From an uncultured Cohaesibacter sp. (GTDB taxonomy: Bacteria; Pseudomonadota; Alphaproteobacteria; Rhizobiales; Cohaesibacteraceae): a DNA stretch of 64,000 nucleotides. Under the pieces are notes generated by a model. It saw nothing but the letters and a program-made list of their open reading frames with translations. It did not search any database and was not told where the DNA came from. Below are positions 28,200 to 36,425 of this stretch, piece after piece. Position numbers and translations under genes: made by a program. Location: the NCBI RefSeq assembly GCF_963662805.1, contig NZ_OY759863.1, positions 124,001 to 188,000 of the forward strand, read 5' to 3'. Every line of letters starts with the position of its first letter. The first letter of the stretch is position 1.

Positions 28200-28758
28200 T
28201 CACGCCGCCCCTTCCATATCTTTGGGGCTGTCGATGGACAGGCCCGCATGGAATGTTGCCGTTTCTGTGTCTTGCATGTGCAGCAACAGGAAGGCGAGCG
28301 TTGCGACGGGCTGCCAGGCTCGGGCGAGCTCGACGCGCTCGGGCGTGTAGTGTCCCTTCTTGTTGAGCAGGTTGACGGTTCCGATCACTTCGCCATTGGC
28401 GATGGCAGGTAGGTTGAGGTTGGATTCAAACCCCAGATCCTGGATCTTCTGCCAATCGAAGAAGACGTCCGCGATCTGCTCAATCCGGGTAGAAGAGTAA
28501 ATCTGTTTGCCAGCGATCACCGTGTCGAAATAGAGATTGCGATCAAGGCGCTTGAAGTTACCGACCGGATAGGCATCGAAATCTTCGGAGAACACCCGGC
28601 GCGACCGCATGTTGGCAAGATCATAGATCGAGGCGGTCATCAGCTTGTTGCCGACCAGGTCGTTGATCCCGTCGCGGAGATAAGCAAAGACCTTTGCGGC
28701 AGCGTCTTCTTCCGCGGCGAGGCGGGGCCAGTTCCTTGACATCGAAAGGCACGATCAT
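28200..28758 (-). CDS. GAF-domain protein, start displaced by one-base insertion
   Basis: A small soluble protein whose residues 20-150 look like a GAF domain (SIYDLANMRSRRVFSED, GFESNLNLPAIANGEVIGTVNLLNKKG). The uninterrupted frame begins at 28742 (MSRNWPRLAAEEDAAAK), but the ATG at 28758 overlaps the upstream stop as ATGA and reads MIVPFDVKELA before meeting one extra C near 28726; removing it gives a 185-residue protein. GAF domains usually bind small ligands. Lying in a catabolic operon between an amidohydrolase and a binding protein, it may sense or bind a pathway intermediate. No effector domain is attached and the function is unknown. Confidence 0.75.
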
Positions 28759-29999
28759 TGAGCTGCCTCTATGTAGTCACGGGCAATGGCACCACTCTTG
28801 ACGACCATCTGAAGATGCTCTTTGGGGCGACCAAGCAGAGTGACGTCCTCGAACGGATCGCCATCCACGACGATGAAGTCCGCTTTGGCACCTTTTGCGA
28901 TCACACCGACTTCGCCCTTCAGCTTGCAGAGCTCTGCGCCGATTTCTGTTGCCGAGCGGAGGATTTCGGTCGGCGTTAGGACCTTGGCGAGAAGGTCGAA
29001 CTCCATGCCACCATATTTGCGCAACTGACCCAAAAGGTCGGTCCCGAAGGCCATGGGAAGCCCTGCGTCCTTTCATGATCTGAAGGGATTCAAGACCCTT
29101 GTCGCGGACGATATCAATCTTGGCCTGTTCAGACTCGCCAAGACCCAGCGCTGCGCCTTCGAGTTTTAGGCCTTCGTAGGCGACAAGGGTCGGCACTGCA
29201 GTACAGCCCAGATCAGCCGCCTTTTTGGCCGTATCCGAGGTGATGAGGTTGCAGTGCTCCTGAGAGGTCACGCCCAGATCGACACAGCGACTGATGGCCT
29301 GATCGTGATAGACATGGGCCGAAACGTAGGTTGTGGGCGTTGTTGGCCTCTTCCACCATGGCGCGGATTTCCGCGTCTGAATATTGAATGGAATCAATCG
29401 GATCATTCGGTGATGAAACACCACCGTTGGCCATAACCTTGATGAATTTCGCGCCTTCTTTCAGCATCTTGCGGCAGGCGCGACGGACATCATCGACCCC
29501 GTCAACCAGAACGCCCATGTTGCCGAGGCGCCAGCCAAGGGCATCGGGGGCGCACGTCTGTGCGCTGACGCAGATCGGTGTGGCCACCAGTCATGGACAG
29601 GCCTTTGCCGCAGATCACCAGATCCGGACCATCGATCAGACCTTCTTCCACGCCGCGCACGAGACCGAGATCGGCACCGCCGAGATCGCGGATGGTGGTG
29701 AAGCCTGCATCGAGCAGACCACTCATGACTTTTGCGGCACGCAGCCCGGCAAGGCTGTCCGGCGCAATGGCATTCGCCCAGAGATCAAGCGAATAGGCAA
29801 CGACATGGAAATGACAATCGATCAGTCCCGGCATGAGGGTTTTGCCAGCAAGATCGATCACCTTGGCTCCTTCAGGAAAACCGTCCGTTGCGCCAATCCC
29901 TGAAATTCGATCACCCTCAACGAGGACGGCGCTCGGGGCGGTCAGTGTGCCACCCTGAAGGTCCAGCAATCTTGCATTTGTGAAAACTGTGATTGTCAT
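28755..29999 (-). pseudogene. Metal-dependent amidohydrolase, frameshifted
   Basis: Member of the imidazolonepropionase/prolidase-like branch of the amidohydrolase superfamily. Seen are the strand-1 metal motif PGLIDCHFHVV, AGFTTIRDLGG, SMTGGHTD, the Lys segment GAKFIKVMANGGVSSP, SAHVYHDQAI with its His, and the final FGTDLLGQL Asp motif and ADFIVVDGDPFED. Breaks near 29555, 29330 and 29072 each disappear on removing one base, leaving 413 codons plus stop. ATG 29999 has AAGGA at proper distance, better than 30005. Xaa-Pro/Xaa-Hyp dipeptides or cyclic amides are plausible substrates. It follows the epimerase gene by 27 bases. Confidence 0.83.
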
Positions 30000-30026
30000 T
30001 TCCATTCCTTGTGACGTCTTAGATCT

Positions 30027-31030
30027 TTAGACCACGGTGAAGCCGTGGGCATAGGGATCGCGGTCGTCGATAAAAATTGTATTGAAGCCGGTCCTGTCTT
30101 GCCCAACCGCCGATGGAGGGGATGATCGCATCCTTGTTCCCTACCTTCGCGGATGCCTCGACTCGACCGTGAAACAGACTGCCAATGATGCTTTCGTGGA
30201 TGAAATCATCGCCGACATTGAGGCGTCCCTTGGCCACCCAATGGGCCATTCTTGCGGACGTCCCCGTGCCACATGGTGAGCGATCTATAGCTTTCTCGCC
30301 ATAGAAGACCGCGTTGCGAGCGGTGGCCTCGGGCTTGGTCGGCTTACCGGTCCAGAGGATATGGGACAAGCCATTGATGGCCGGATTTTCCGGATGAACG
30401 AATTCGTATTTCGCGTTGAGCGCTGCCCGCAGTTTCGGGCTGAAGCCGACCAACTCACCAGCGGTGAAATCGGCCATGTCAGCAAAGCAGTCCTGCGGCT
30501 CGACGATGGCGTAGAAATTACCACCGTAAGAAACATCAACCTTGACCTCTCCAAGCCCTTCGATCTCGGCGGTGAGATCTTCGGCATATAGGAAAGCCGG
30601 AACGTTGGTGAGACGCACTTCCTCGACAAAGCGTCCTTCCTGACGATATTCGACGGTCACGAGGCCCGCCGGGGTGTCAAGGCGCAGTTTTCCTGGCTCT
30701 TTCGGGGTTACCAGACCATTCTCGATGGCCATCGTCACCGTTCCGATGGTGCCGTGCCCACACATGGGAAGGCAACCAGACGTCTCGATGAACAGCACCG
30801 CGACATCACAATCCTCGCGGGTTGGCGGATAGAGAATGGAGCCCGACATCATGTCATGGCCGCGAGGTTCGAACATTCAGGCCGGTGCGGATCCAGTCGA
30901 ACTCGGCCAGAAAGTGCGCACGCTTCTCGATCATGTTCGAGCCTTCAAGGCGCGGCCCTCCTCCGGCAACGAGTCGAACCGGGTTGCCACAGGTGTGGCC
31001 GTCTATGCACTGGAACGTGTGGTTTGTCAT
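30027..31030 (-). pseudogene. 4-hydroxyproline 2-epimerase, frameshifted
   Basis: Converts trans-4-hydroxy-L-proline to cis-4-hydroxy-D-proline. The start MTNHTFQCIDGHTCGNPVRL is typical of the group. Both catalytic Cys of the proline-racemase fold are present, in PMCGHGTIG and SPCGTGTSARMAHW, which argues against the trans-3-hydroxyproline dehydratases that have Thr at the second site. One extra base near 30876 and one near 30093 break the frame; without them the protein has 333 residues, the usual length, ending DRDPYAHGFTVV. It is the first gene of the island operon and divergent from a GntR regulator. Ordinary proline racemase is the alternative. Confidence 0.87.
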
Positions 31031-31264
31031 TTCGATGGTTCCAACAAGCTCGCTTGAAATGTGTTTTCGTCGCCTTTTGCAGGCCCAAAAGAAAGCGATT
31101 ACATTGATCGGTATTTACCCGGACAGATCGCTCCACTTTCCGCGACGGTATCAGCTTGCATTCTGTTTGTCGACAATAAAAATTTTATTTTTGATGTAGC
31201 ACTGCATCCAAATATTATGCAAAGTGTACATTTGATGATCAACCTATCGGATTGCTGATTGCAC
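31031..31264. promoter_or_regulatory. Divergent control region of hydroxyproline island
   Basis: This AT-rich 234-base gap separates the epimerase operon from the GntR gene. It holds a perfect palindrome TTGTCGACAA at 31167-31176; the core TGTCGACA recurs at 32083-32090 in front of the DapA-family gene, with flanking TTT in common. These two sites bracket the GntR gene and are candidate operators for its product. AT-rich stretches around 31180-31215 probably carry the promoters, but I could not fix their boxes. Confidence 0.5.
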
Positions 31265-31987
31265 ATGACAAAATCACCGACTAAAAAAGACAGCAAGACC
31301 CAACCGGCCCTGCGTCGCGGCTCTGGGGTTTCCCATGTCTATGAGGTTCTGCGGAATGAAATCATCGAGCTGAAACTCAAACCGGGCAGTCCCATAGATG
31401 AAGTGCAATTGTCGGAACGGTTTTCCCTGTCGCGCACGCCAATCCGCGAAGCGCTGGTCCGTCTTGCAGCCGAAGGCTTGATCACCACACTGACCAATCG
31501 CTCGACGATCGTCTCGCAGATCGACTTCCTCAATCTGGGCGACTTCTTCGATGCCCTCACCCTTATGTATCGTATCACCACCCGGCAGGCGGCACTCAAT
31601 CACCAGCCCGAAGACATCGCAGAGATTCGCATCCTTCAGCAGGCCTTTGCCGATGCTGTTGAGAAGCAGGACGTGTTGGCGATGATCGCCAGCAATAGGG
31701 ATTTCCATGTCCGCATCGCCGAAGCCGGTGGTAATCACTATTATATAGATCTCTTCACCCGTCTGCTTGATGAAGGCCGCAGAATTCTTCGGCTCTATTA
31801 TTCATCCTTCAACGACAAGCTGCCTCAACAATATGTCGGCGAACATGAAGACATGATCAATGCGATCATTGCCCGGGACGTTGCCAAATCGGATGAGCTG
31901 GCGACCATGCATGCCGACCAGATCGTCCGCCAGATCCGCTCCTACATCACGGCCGACAACCGTCCGAACGCGGCTATTTCGATTTAG
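31265..31987 (+). CDS. GntR-family regulator, FCD type, of hydroxyproline island
   Basis: A 240-residue transcription factor. The winged helix-turn-helix spans about residues 23-85 (LKPGSPIDEVQLSERFSLSRTPIREALVRLAAEGLI). The C-terminal FCD domain has the metal ligands in SNRDFHVRIAEAGGNHY and the later EHEDMINAI and MHADQIVRQI segments. I prefer ATG 31265; a TTG six bases earlier is possible and neither has a strong ribosome site. The position between the divergent epimerase operon and the DapA-family gene suggests it represses both until a hydroxyproline-derived effector binds. Confidence 0.88.
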   Translation: MTKSPTKKDSKTQPALRRGSGVSHVYEVLRNEIIELKLKPGSPIDEVQLSERFSLSRTPIREALVRLAAEGLITTLTNRSTIVSQIDFLNLGDFFDALTLMYRITTRQAALNHQPEDIAEIRILQQAFADAVEKQDVLAMIASNRDFHVRIAEAGGNHYYIDLFTRLLDEGRRILRLYYSSFNDKLPQQYVGEHEDMINAIIARDVAKSDELATMHADQIVRQIRSYITADNRPNAAISI

Positions 31988-32082
31988 ACGCTGGGCAGAT
32001 CGTCAAATAGCCACTTATTTTACCAACGCAAGTTGTTGAAATAGCGTTATATATCTGCGAAATTGATTTTAAATATTTTATT

Positions 32083-32090
32083 TGTCGACA
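32083..32090. promoter_or_regulatory. Second TGTCGACA site, before DapA-family gene
   Basis: TGTCGACA preceded by TTT matches the core of the palindrome at 31167-31176. It lies in the 248-base gap between the GntR gene and the DapA-family gene; otherwise that gap shows only AT-rich sequence and a GATACGGTATAC stretch at about 32100-32111. A regulator binding role is inferred from the recurrence. Confidence 0.4.
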
Positions 32091-32235
32091 TACTGTCGGC
32101 GATACGGTATACAAATCACAGAACAATCTGGCGGAGCGTTGGAAAGCAACTCCGCCAACAAGTAAGAACCCAATGGCATGGTTGCTTATCGTGCGCGCAG
32201 CTGGTCGATGGGAATGGACCAGAAAGGCTAATTTG

Positions 32236-33165
32236 ATGACTGAGACTGTTTTCACGGGCTGCATGCCTGCCCTCATGACCCCTTGCAAACCTGATCGCAC
32301 ACCGGACTTCGACGCGCTCGTTGCCACCGGCAAGGAGCTGATCGAAGCTGGTATGTCTGCCGTGGTCTATTGTGGCTCCATGGGCGACTGGCCGCTTCTG
32401 ACCGATGCCGAGCGCATGAAGGGCGTGGAACTTCTGGTGAAAGCAGGTATCCCGGTCGTCGTGGGTACTGGCGCCATCAACACCAATGCAGCCGTTGCCA
32501 TCGCAGCCCATGCAGCAGAAGTTGGCGCAGCTGGCCTGATGCTCATTCCGCGCGTTCTGTCTCGCGGATCGTCAAGCGCCGCCCAGAAGGCTCATTTCTC
32601 CGCCGTGCTCGAAGCAGGCAAGGATCTTCCTGCCGTCATCTACAACAGCCCCTACTATGGCTTTGCGACCCGCGCTGATCTGTTCTTCGCTCTGCGCGAA
32701 TCCCATCCGAACCTTGTCGGCTTCAAGGAATTTGGCGGCGCCAAGGATCTGACCTACGCTGCCGAGAACATCACCTCAGGCAATGATGACCTTACCCTGA
32801 TGATCGGCGTCGACACCACCGTCTATCACGGCTATGTCAAATGCGGTGCCGGTGGCGCGATTACCGGTATCGGCAATGCCCTGCCGAAAGAAGTTCTGCA
32901 TCTTGTCGACCTGTGCCAGAAGGCTGCTGCCGGTGATGCGGTTGCCCGCGTCAAGGCAAAAGAACTCGAAGAGGCCCTGCAGGTGCTCTCCACCTATGAC
33001 GAAGGCCCGGATCTGGTGCTCTTCTACAAATATCTGATGGTTCTCGCTGGTAAGCCTGAATATGAACTGCATTTCAACGAAAGCGATTCCCTGAGCCCTG
33101 CCCAGCGCGGCTTTGTCGAGGACCAGTACAAGCAGTTCAAGTCCTGGTATGCCAACTGGGCCTGA
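32236..33165 (+). CDS. DapA-family lyase, likely pyrroline-hydroxycarboxylate deaminase
   Basis: A 309-residue TIM-barrel class I lyase. The Schiff-base Lys lies in LVGFKEFGGAKD and the catalytic Tyr in AVIYNSPYYGF. MPALMTPC and YCGSMGDWPLLT replace the usual AL.TPF and GTTGE motifs of dihydrodipicolinate synthase, which points to another substrate. In hydroxyproline clusters this family supplies 1-pyrroline-4-hydroxy-2-carboxylate deaminase, which yields 2,5-dioxopentanoate for the semialdehyde dehydrogenase at 18916-20430. I chose ATG 32236 (MTETVFTGCMP) over 32173, whose extra residues do not look like protein. Confidence 0.82.
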   Translation: MTETVFTGCMPALMTPCKPDRTPDFDALVATGKELIEAGMSAVVYCGSMGDWPLLTDAERMKGVELLVKAGIPVVVGTGAINTNAAVAIAAHAAEVGAAGLMLIPRVLSRGSSSAAQKAHFSAVLEAGKDLPAVIYNSPYYGFATRADLFFALRESHPNLVGFKEFGGAKDLTYAAENITSGNDDLTLMIGVDTTVYHGYVKCGAGGAITGIGNALPKEVLHLVDLCQKAAAGDAVARVKAKELEEALQVLSTYDEGPDLVLFYKYLMVLAGKPEYELHFNESDSLSPAQRGFVEDQYKQFKSWYANWA

Positions 33166-33184
33166 TCCCGACAGGTTGCTTTTC

Positions 33185-33230
33185 AGCCCGCCTCAGGCGG
33201 GCTACTCTACTGCAGTCCCCAAAGCAGTAG
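33185..33230 (+). terminator. Two hairpins after DapA-family gene
   Basis: AGCCCGCC/GGCGGGCT with a TCA loop (33185-33203) and CTACTGC/GCAGTAG (33207-33230) stand directly before the main terminator. Neither has a T run; they are likely mRNA 3' end structures. Confidence 0.5.
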
Positions 33231-33231
33231 C

Positions 33232-33268
33232 GCCGCATCTCTCCCCCCGAAGAGGTGCGGCATTTTTT
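33232..33268 (+). terminator. Intrinsic terminator before hydrogenase locus
   Basis: GCCGCATCTCT pairs with AGAGGTGCGGC (one G-T wobble) and is followed by a run of six T at 33263-33268. It isolates the hydroxyproline locus from the hydrogenase genes. Confidence 0.85.
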
Positions 33269-33333
33269 GTCTGCACAAACCCGACAGGTTGGAAGGCTGC
33301 CTCTCAGCAACGATGGAAAGCTACTTACCACCC

Positions 33334-33344
33334 TTGCACCACAA
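33334..33344. promoter_or_regulatory. Candidate HupR binding site upstream of hupS
   Basis: TTG-CACCA-CAA matches the TTG-N5-CAA element reported for HupR of Rhodobacter capsulatus. It lies about 95 bp before the sigma-54 promoter, a typical enhancer distance. A second dyad, TCAAC-CATA-GTTGA, is at 33373-33386. hupR is encoded in the same locus. Such a short pattern can occur by chance. Confidence 0.5.
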
Positions 33345-33428
33345 AGCGTAAGCCCATCAGCCAGACCACCACTCAACCATAGTTGAATAACAGCAGCAAA
33401 GCGCCTGATTTCGTGCCCCTTTTTCCTC

Positions 33429-33444
33429 TGGCACGGAACTTGCT
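33429..33444 (+). promoter_or_regulatory. Sigma-54 promoter of hupSLC
   Basis: TGGCAC-GGAAC-TTGCT has the invariant GG (33430-33431) and GC (33442-33443) twelve bases apart, matching the -24/-12 consensus. It lies 90 bases before the hupS start. The locus encodes an NtrC-type activator with a GAFTGA loop (HupR), the partner sigma-54 requires. Confidence 0.85.
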
Positions 33445-33534
33445 GTCAACCCTGATGTCGCGAAAGCAACAAGACCAGAACGACGGCCAGCGCCTCTCCC
33501 CGAGGCCGCGACGGCGAGGACCAGAGGAAAACCT

Positions 33535-34623
33535 ATGCAGGAAACATTCTATGACGTGATGCGACGTCAGGGCATTACCCGGCGCAGCTTCTTGAAATAT
33601 TGCAGTCTGGCGGCAGCGGCACTGGGGTTGGGGCCGAGCTTTGCGCCAAAGATTGCCCATGCGATGGAAACCAAGCCACGCATTCCGGTGCTCTGGCTGC
33701 ATGGTCTTGAATGTACCTGCTGTTCGGAAAGCTTCATCCGCTCCGCTCATCCACTCGCCAAGGATGTCATCCTGTCGATGATCTCTCTTGATTATGACGA
33801 CACGATCATGGCGGCCGCCGGAGATCAGGCCGAGGCGATCATCACCGAGACCATCGAGAAATATGACGGCAACTTCATCCTCGCGGTGGAAGGCAACGCG
33901 CCGCTGAATGAAGACGGCATGTATTGCATCATCGGCGGCAAACCTTTTGTTGAGCAGCTACGTCATGCGGCTGATCACGCCAAGGCCATTGTTTCCTGGG
34001 GCTCTTGCGCGTCCTGGGGCTGTGTGCAGGCCGCCCGTCCAAACCCGACACGCGCCACACCGACCCATCTCATTCCCGGCATCGCCGACAAGCCAATCAT
34101 CAAGGTTCCCGGCTGTCCACCGATCTCCGAGGTCATGACCGCCGTCATCACCTACATCCTTACCTTCGAGAAGCTACCCGAGCTCGACCGTCAGGGCCGC
34201 CCGAAAATGTTCTATTCCCAACGCATCCACGACAAATGCTACCGCCGACCGCATTTTGATGCCGGTCAGTTTGTCGAGAGCTTCGATGATGAAGGCGCGC
34301 GCAAGGGTTACTGCCTCTACAAGGTCGGCTGCAAGGGACCAACCACCTACAATGCCTGCTCGACCGTTCGCTGGAATGGCGGCCTTTCATTCCCAATTCA
34401 GGCGGGTCACCCCTGTATTGGCTGTTCGGAAGACGGTTTCTGGGACAAGGGTTCCTTCTATGATCGCCTGACCAAGATCAAGGGCTTTGGCATCGAAGCC
34501 GATGCGGACAAGATCGGCATGACCGCCGCTGGCATCGTCGGTGGTGCCGTGGCCGTTCATGCCGCGGCGTCCGTCGTCAAGCACATGACCAACAAGAACA
34601 CCCACAAGGGGAGTGAGGAATAA
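33535..34623 (+). CDS. hupS: Uptake [NiFe]-hydrogenase small subunit
   Basis: Iron-sulfur electron-transfer subunit of the membrane-bound uptake hydrogenase. The 362-residue precursor has a Tat signal with RRSFLK (residues 16-21), which exports the folded SL dimer. Six Cys align with those of the proximal [4Fe-3S] cluster of E. coli Hyd-1: C60, C62, C63, C158, C163 and C196, including the two supernumerary ones, so oxygen tolerance is predicted. Medial and distal cluster ligands lie in HDKCYRRPHFDAGQF and AGHPCIGCSEDGFWD. A C-terminal helix (GMTAAGIVGGAVAVHAAAS) anchors it to the membrane. It overlaps hupL by one base. Confidence 0.97.
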   Translation: MQETFYDVMRRQGITRRSFLKYCSLAAAALGLGPSFAPKIAHAMETKPRIPVLWLHGLECTCCSESFIRSAHPLAKDVILSMISLDYDDTIMAAAGDQAEAIITETIEKYDGNFILAVEGNAPLNEDGMYCIIGGKPFVEQLRHAADHAKAIVSWGSCASWGCVQAARPNPTRATPTHLIPGIADKPIIKVPGCPPISEVMTAVITYILTFEKLPELDRQGRPKMFYSQRIHDKCYRRPHFDAGQFVESFDDEGARKGYCLYKVGCKGPTTYNACSTVRWNGGLSFPIQAGHPCIGCSEDGFWDKGSFYDRLTKIKGFGIEADADKIGMTAAGIVGGAVAVHAAASVVKHMTNKNTHKGSEE

Positions 34624-36419
34624 TGGCTGTCATCAATACCCCGAACGGGTTTTCGCTCGACACATCCGGTCAGCGCGTGGTTGTTGACCCTGTCACCCGC
34701 ATCGAAGGCCACATGCGCTGCGAAGTGAATGTGGACGAGAACAACATCATCCGCAATGCTGTCTCGACTGGTACCATGTGGCGTGGTCTCGAGGTCATCC
34801 TGAAGGGGCGCGATCCGCGCGATGCGTGGGCCTTCGTTCAGCGCATCTGCGGTGTCTGCACCGGCACCCACGCCCTCACCTCGGTCCGCTCGGTCGAGGA
34901 TGCCCTCAACATCGACATCCCCGAGAATGCCAACTCGATCCGCAACATCATGCAGCTATCGCTGCAGGTGCATGACCATCTGGTGCATTTCTATCATTTG
35001 CATGCCCTTGACTGGGTGAACCCGGTCAACGCGCTGAAGGCCGATCCGAAAGCGACATCGAGCCTGCAACAGTCGATCTCGAAACATGCGAAATCCTCGC
35101 CGGGCTATTTCCGTGATGTGCAGACCCGCATTCGTAAATTCATCGAAAGCGGCCAGCTCGGCCCGTTCAAGAATGGCTACTGGACCAACCCGGCCTACAA
35201 GCTTCCGCCGGAAGCCGATCTGATGGCCGTGGCGCACTATCTGGAGGCGCTCGACTTCCAGAAAGAGATCATGACCGTGCGCACAATCTTCGGCGGCAAG
35301 GACACACACCCCAACTGGCTGGTGGGCGGTGTGCCTTGCGCGATCAACATGGATGGCGACATGGCTGCTGGTGCTCCGATCAACATGGAGCGGCTCAATT
35401 ATGTCATGCAGGTCACAGACCGGACCATCGAGTTCGTCGACAATGTCTATATCCCAGACCTGCTGGCAATTGCCTCCTTCTACAAGGACTGGCTCTATGG
35501 CGGCGGAATTTCCAATCAGGCGCTGCTCGCCTATGGCGACATCCCTGACCGTGCCAACGACTATTCAGCAGCCAACCTGATGATGCCGCATGGCGCGATC
35601 ATCAATGGCAAGCTCGAAGAAATCCATCCGGTTGACGTGCGCAATCCGGACGAGATTCAGGAGTTCGTGCCGCACTCCTGGTACAATTATCCTGACGAAG
35701 CCAAGGGTCTGCATCCGTGGGACGGCATGACCGAACCAAACTATGTGCTCGGCCCGAATGCCGTGGGGACCCGGACCGACATCAAGGCGCTCGATGAGGG
35801 CGCAAAATATAGCTGGATCAAGGCCCCTCGCTGGAAGGGCCACGCTATGGAGGTGGGACCCTTGGCGCGTTACGTGATCGGCTATATGCAGGGGAATGAA
35901 GAGATCAAAGATCAGGTTGACGGGGTGCTGCGTCATCTCGATGTCCCGATCACAGCTCTCTTCTCCACCCTTGGCCGGACCGCAGCGCGCGGCCTTGAAG
36001 CCTCATGGGCTGCCAAGAAACAGCGCTACTTCCTCGACAAGCTCATCGCCAACATCAAGGCTGGCGACACGGCGACCGCCAACACCGATAATTTCGACCC
36101 GGCCAGTTGGCCGTCCGAGATCAAGGGCGTCGGCTTCACCGAAGCACCACGCGGGGCGCTGGGGCACTGGATCAAGATCAAGGATCAGAAGATCGACAAC
36201 TATCAGTGCGTTGTGCCGACCACGTGGAACGGCTCACCGCGTGACAATCAGGGCAACATCGGGGCCTTCGAGGCCTCGCTGATGAACACCAAGGTGGAAG
36301 TCGCCGAGGAGCCGGTCGAAATCCTGCGCACGCTGCACAGCTTCGATCCCTGCCTTGCCTGCTCCACCCATGTGATGAGCGAAGACGGTCAGGAATTGGC
36401 TGACGTCAAAGTGAGATAG
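34623..36419 (+). CDS. hupL: Uptake [NiFe]-hydrogenase large subunit
   Basis: Carries the NiFe active site that splits H2. The 598-residue protein has the N-terminal ligand motif RICGVC (C76, C79) and the C-terminal DPCLACSTH (C577, C580, H583). Fifteen residues follow His583 and should be cut off by the HupD protease once nickel is in place. The strongly conserved VDPVTRIEGHMR opens the protein. It is translated directly after hupS and followed 6 bases later by hupC. The length and sequence resemble group 1d enzymes. Confidence 0.97.
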   Translation: MAVINTPNGFSLDTSGQRVVVDPVTRIEGHMRCEVNVDENNIIRNAVSTGTMWRGLEVILKGRDPRDAWAFVQRICGVCTGTHALTSVRSVEDALNIDIPENANSIRNIMQLSLQVHDHLVHFYHLHALDWVNPVNALKADPKATSSLQQSISKHAKSSPGYFRDVQTRIRKFIESGQLGPFKNGYWTNPAYKLPPEADLMAVAHYLEALDFQKEIMTVRTIFGGKDTHPNWLVGGVPCAINMDGDMAAGAPINMERLNYVMQVTDRTIEFVDNVYIPDLLAIASFYKDWLYGGGISNQALLAYGDIPDRANDYSAANLMMPHGAIINGKLEEIHPVDVRNPDEIQEFVPHSWYNYPDEAKGLHPWDGMTEPNYVLGPNAVGTRTDIKALDEGAKYSWIKAPRWKGHAMEVGPLARYVIGYMQGNEEIKDQVDGVLRHLDVPITALFSTLGRTAARGLEASWAAKKQRYFLDKLIANIKAGDTATANTDNFDPASWPSEIKGVGFTEAPRGALGHWIKIKDQKIDNYQCVVPTTWNGSPRDNQGNIGAFEASLMNTKVEVAEEPVEILRTLHSFDPCLACSTHVMSEDGQELADVKVR

Positions 36420-36425
36420 GGGGCT

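Noticed and set aside
20593..31030. Programmed ribosomal frameshifting as explanation of the broken genes
   Set aside because: Up to eleven shifts in one gene, without slippery heptamers or downstream structures, cannot be programmed; extra bases from sequencing or genuine decay are the only reasonable causes.
33165..33535. IHF site between the HupR element and the sigma-54 promoter
   Set aside because: I looked for WATCAANNNNTTR on both strands and found no convincing match.
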